Below, piece by piece: positions 4,830 to 5,968 of a stretch of DNA of 5,968 bases. Both the position numbers and the translations under genes were made by a program. A model generated the notes under the pieces. The model was not told the DNA's origin and made no database searches. It saw nothing but the letters and a program-made list of their open reading frames with translations. Within the stretch, counting starts at the first letter, position 1; every line of letters begins with the position of its first letter. This stretch comes from Candidatus Portiera sp. (GTDB lineage Bacteria; Pseudomonadota; Gammaproteobacteria; CBDBNL01; JAAOII01): the NCBI GenBank assembly GCA_015163845.1, contig JAAOII010000040.1, forward strand, positions 1-5,968. The letters run 5' to 3'.

Positions 4830-5968
4830 ATGATCATAGTTTATTTAGCTATAACAATTATCTGTATAATCGGCTTATGCTGGTTGCTGGGTAAAGAGGG
4901 AGATAATTGGTTTATCAGTGAGTTGAAAATGGCAGGTGTGTTTATTCTCTCTCTGATTGCCGTGATATCTTTTGAACATTTCCCTGAGTTGGTGCCTATA
5001 CTTTTTGGCGTGCTGCTGGGAGTTACTTTGTTGCTTAATCACGTCCCCGGGCTTAAACGTCTTATTTCCGATAGATTATATAATTGGATGCGTCCAAGAG
5101 TGCCGCGAATTAGTGAGACGGAGAGATCTGTAATTGATAGTGGTGATTTGTCGTGGGAAAAAGATATATTTTGTGGCAATTACAAAGACGATGTTTATGA
5201 GCAGGTACCTATAGGGACCTTGAGTAGTGGGGAGAATAAGTTCTTGGCAGAAGAAACAGAGGAATTATGTCGCTTATGTTCTGCAGAAGCACTCGCCAAA
5301 CATAAAGGTTTACCACCTGAAGCATTTGACTATATAAAGAAACATAAATTCTGGGGAATGATTATACCCCGTGCCCATGGCGGACTAGCTTTCTCCGCCC
5401 CAGCACAGGCAGCCATCATTGCCAAGCTGGCAACTAGATCTCCGGCCTTGGCTGTTATGGCTATGGTGCCGAACTCTTTGGGGCCAGGGGAGTTGATAAT
5501 GCATTATGGCACAGACAAACAGAAGAAGCATTATCTGCCACGTCTTGCCACTGGGGAGGAGATACCTTGTTTTGCTTTGACATCACAGCAGGTTGGTTCA
5601 GATGCTGGTGGGTTGGAGGATTATGGCATTCTCAAAGAGAAGACCATCAATGGTAAAAAGCTTGTAGGATTTGAGCTTAATTTCAGCAAGAGATATATAA
5701 GTTTAGCTCCAATTGCTACTCTCATTGGTGTGGCTTTTCGTGCTTATGACCCTCAAGGGCTATTAAGTAAAAGTAGCAAGAAAAGCAAATCTGTAGACGC
5801 TAAGGAAGTAGATTCTAATACTGCAGAAGGTGTCCTAGACGGAGATTTGGGTATAACCTGTGCATTGGTGCCCCGCAATGCCAAGGGTTTGACGATTGGA
5901 AGGCGTCATAATCCATTGGATGTCTTGTTCCATAATGGTCCTATTCAAGGTAAGGATGTGTTCGTACC
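4830..5968 (+). CDS. fadE: FadE-type acyl-CoA dehydrogenase (N-terminal part, C-terminus beyond window)
   Basis: First 379 residues of a long acyl-CoA dehydrogenase, the FAD enzyme that makes trans-2-enoyl-CoA in the first oxidation step of fatty-acid beta-oxidation. The frame is open from ATG 4830 to the window edge. Two N-terminal hydrophobic segments (about 2-20 and 34-60) match the membrane-associated N-terminus of E. coli FadE (814 residues). Characteristic blocks follow: WEKDIF (near 109-114), FWGMIIPRAHGGL, VPNSLGPGE (213-221), HYGTDKQKKHYLPRLATGEEIPC split across 228-247, LTSQQVGSDAGG (250-261), KRYISLAPIATLIG, DLGITCALVP (339-348) and FHNGPIQGKDVFVP at the edge. The active-site Glu region lies outside. 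A Ser/Lys-rich insertion of about 24 residues (313-336), absent from E. coli FadE, separates DPQGLL from DLGITC. Transcribed divergently from the PIN module, with a TATAAT box only 6 nt before the ATG. Confidence 0.95.
   Translation, partial: MIIVYLAITIICIIGLCWLLGKEGDNWFISELKMAGVFILSLIAVISFEHFPELVPILFGVLLGVTLLLNHVPGLKRLISDRLYNWMRPRVPRISETERSVIDSGDLSWEKDIFCGNYKDDVYEQVPIGTLSSGENKFLAEETEELCRLCSAEALAKHKGLPPEAFDYIKKHKFWGMIIPRAHGGLAFSAPAQAAIIAKLATRSPALAVMAMVPNSLGPGELIMHYGTDKQKKHYLPRLATGEEIPCFALTSQQVGSDAGGLEDYGILKEKTINGKKLVGFELNFSKRYISLAPIATLIGVAFRAYDPQGLLSKSSKKSKSVDAKEVDSNTAEGVLDGDLGITCALVPRNAKGLTIGRRHNPLDVLFHNGPIQGKDVFV

Overview
The window comes from an AT-rich Gram-negative bacterium, most likely a proteobacterium. 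LptB and LptC/LptA-type genes imply an outer membrane carrying lipopolysaccharide. The long, membrane-anchored FadE-type acyl-CoA dehydrogenase points to Gammaproteobacteria, but this is a family-level inference and the species is not identified.

The left part (1-3549, all minus strand) is a compact cluster transcribed leftward: nadE (glutamine-dependent NAD+ synthetase), then, 4 nt later, a membrane-anchored LptC/LptA-like LPS transport protein, then, 24 nt later, lptB (ATPase of the LPS transporter), which runs off the left edge. nadE makes NAD+ in the cytoplasm, while the two lpt genes supply parts of the LPS extraction and bridge machinery. The only obvious link between them is co-transcription.

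The middle part (3697-4693, minus strand) is visibly more AT-rich and looks like an accessory toxin-antitoxin module. A PIN-domain (VapC-like) protein is followed at once by two small charged proteins that are clear paralogues of each other, which I read as a tandemly duplicated antitoxin. A third, degenerate copy of the antitoxin 5' end lies just past the last gene and forms one arm of an AT-rich inverted repeat.

The right part (4830-5968, plus strand) is the first 379 residues of fadE, transcribed divergently from the toxin module across a 136-bp intergenic region that can hold back-to-back promoters.

Two features recur. None of the seven starts has a convincing Shine-Dalgarno sequence. 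Three starts (toxin, second antitoxin, fadE) have a TTGATA/TATAAT-like promoter whose -10 box lies 4-9 nt from the ATG, which would give leaderless or nearly leaderless mRNAs. No tRNA, rRNA, CRISPR array, insertion sequence or integrase was seen.
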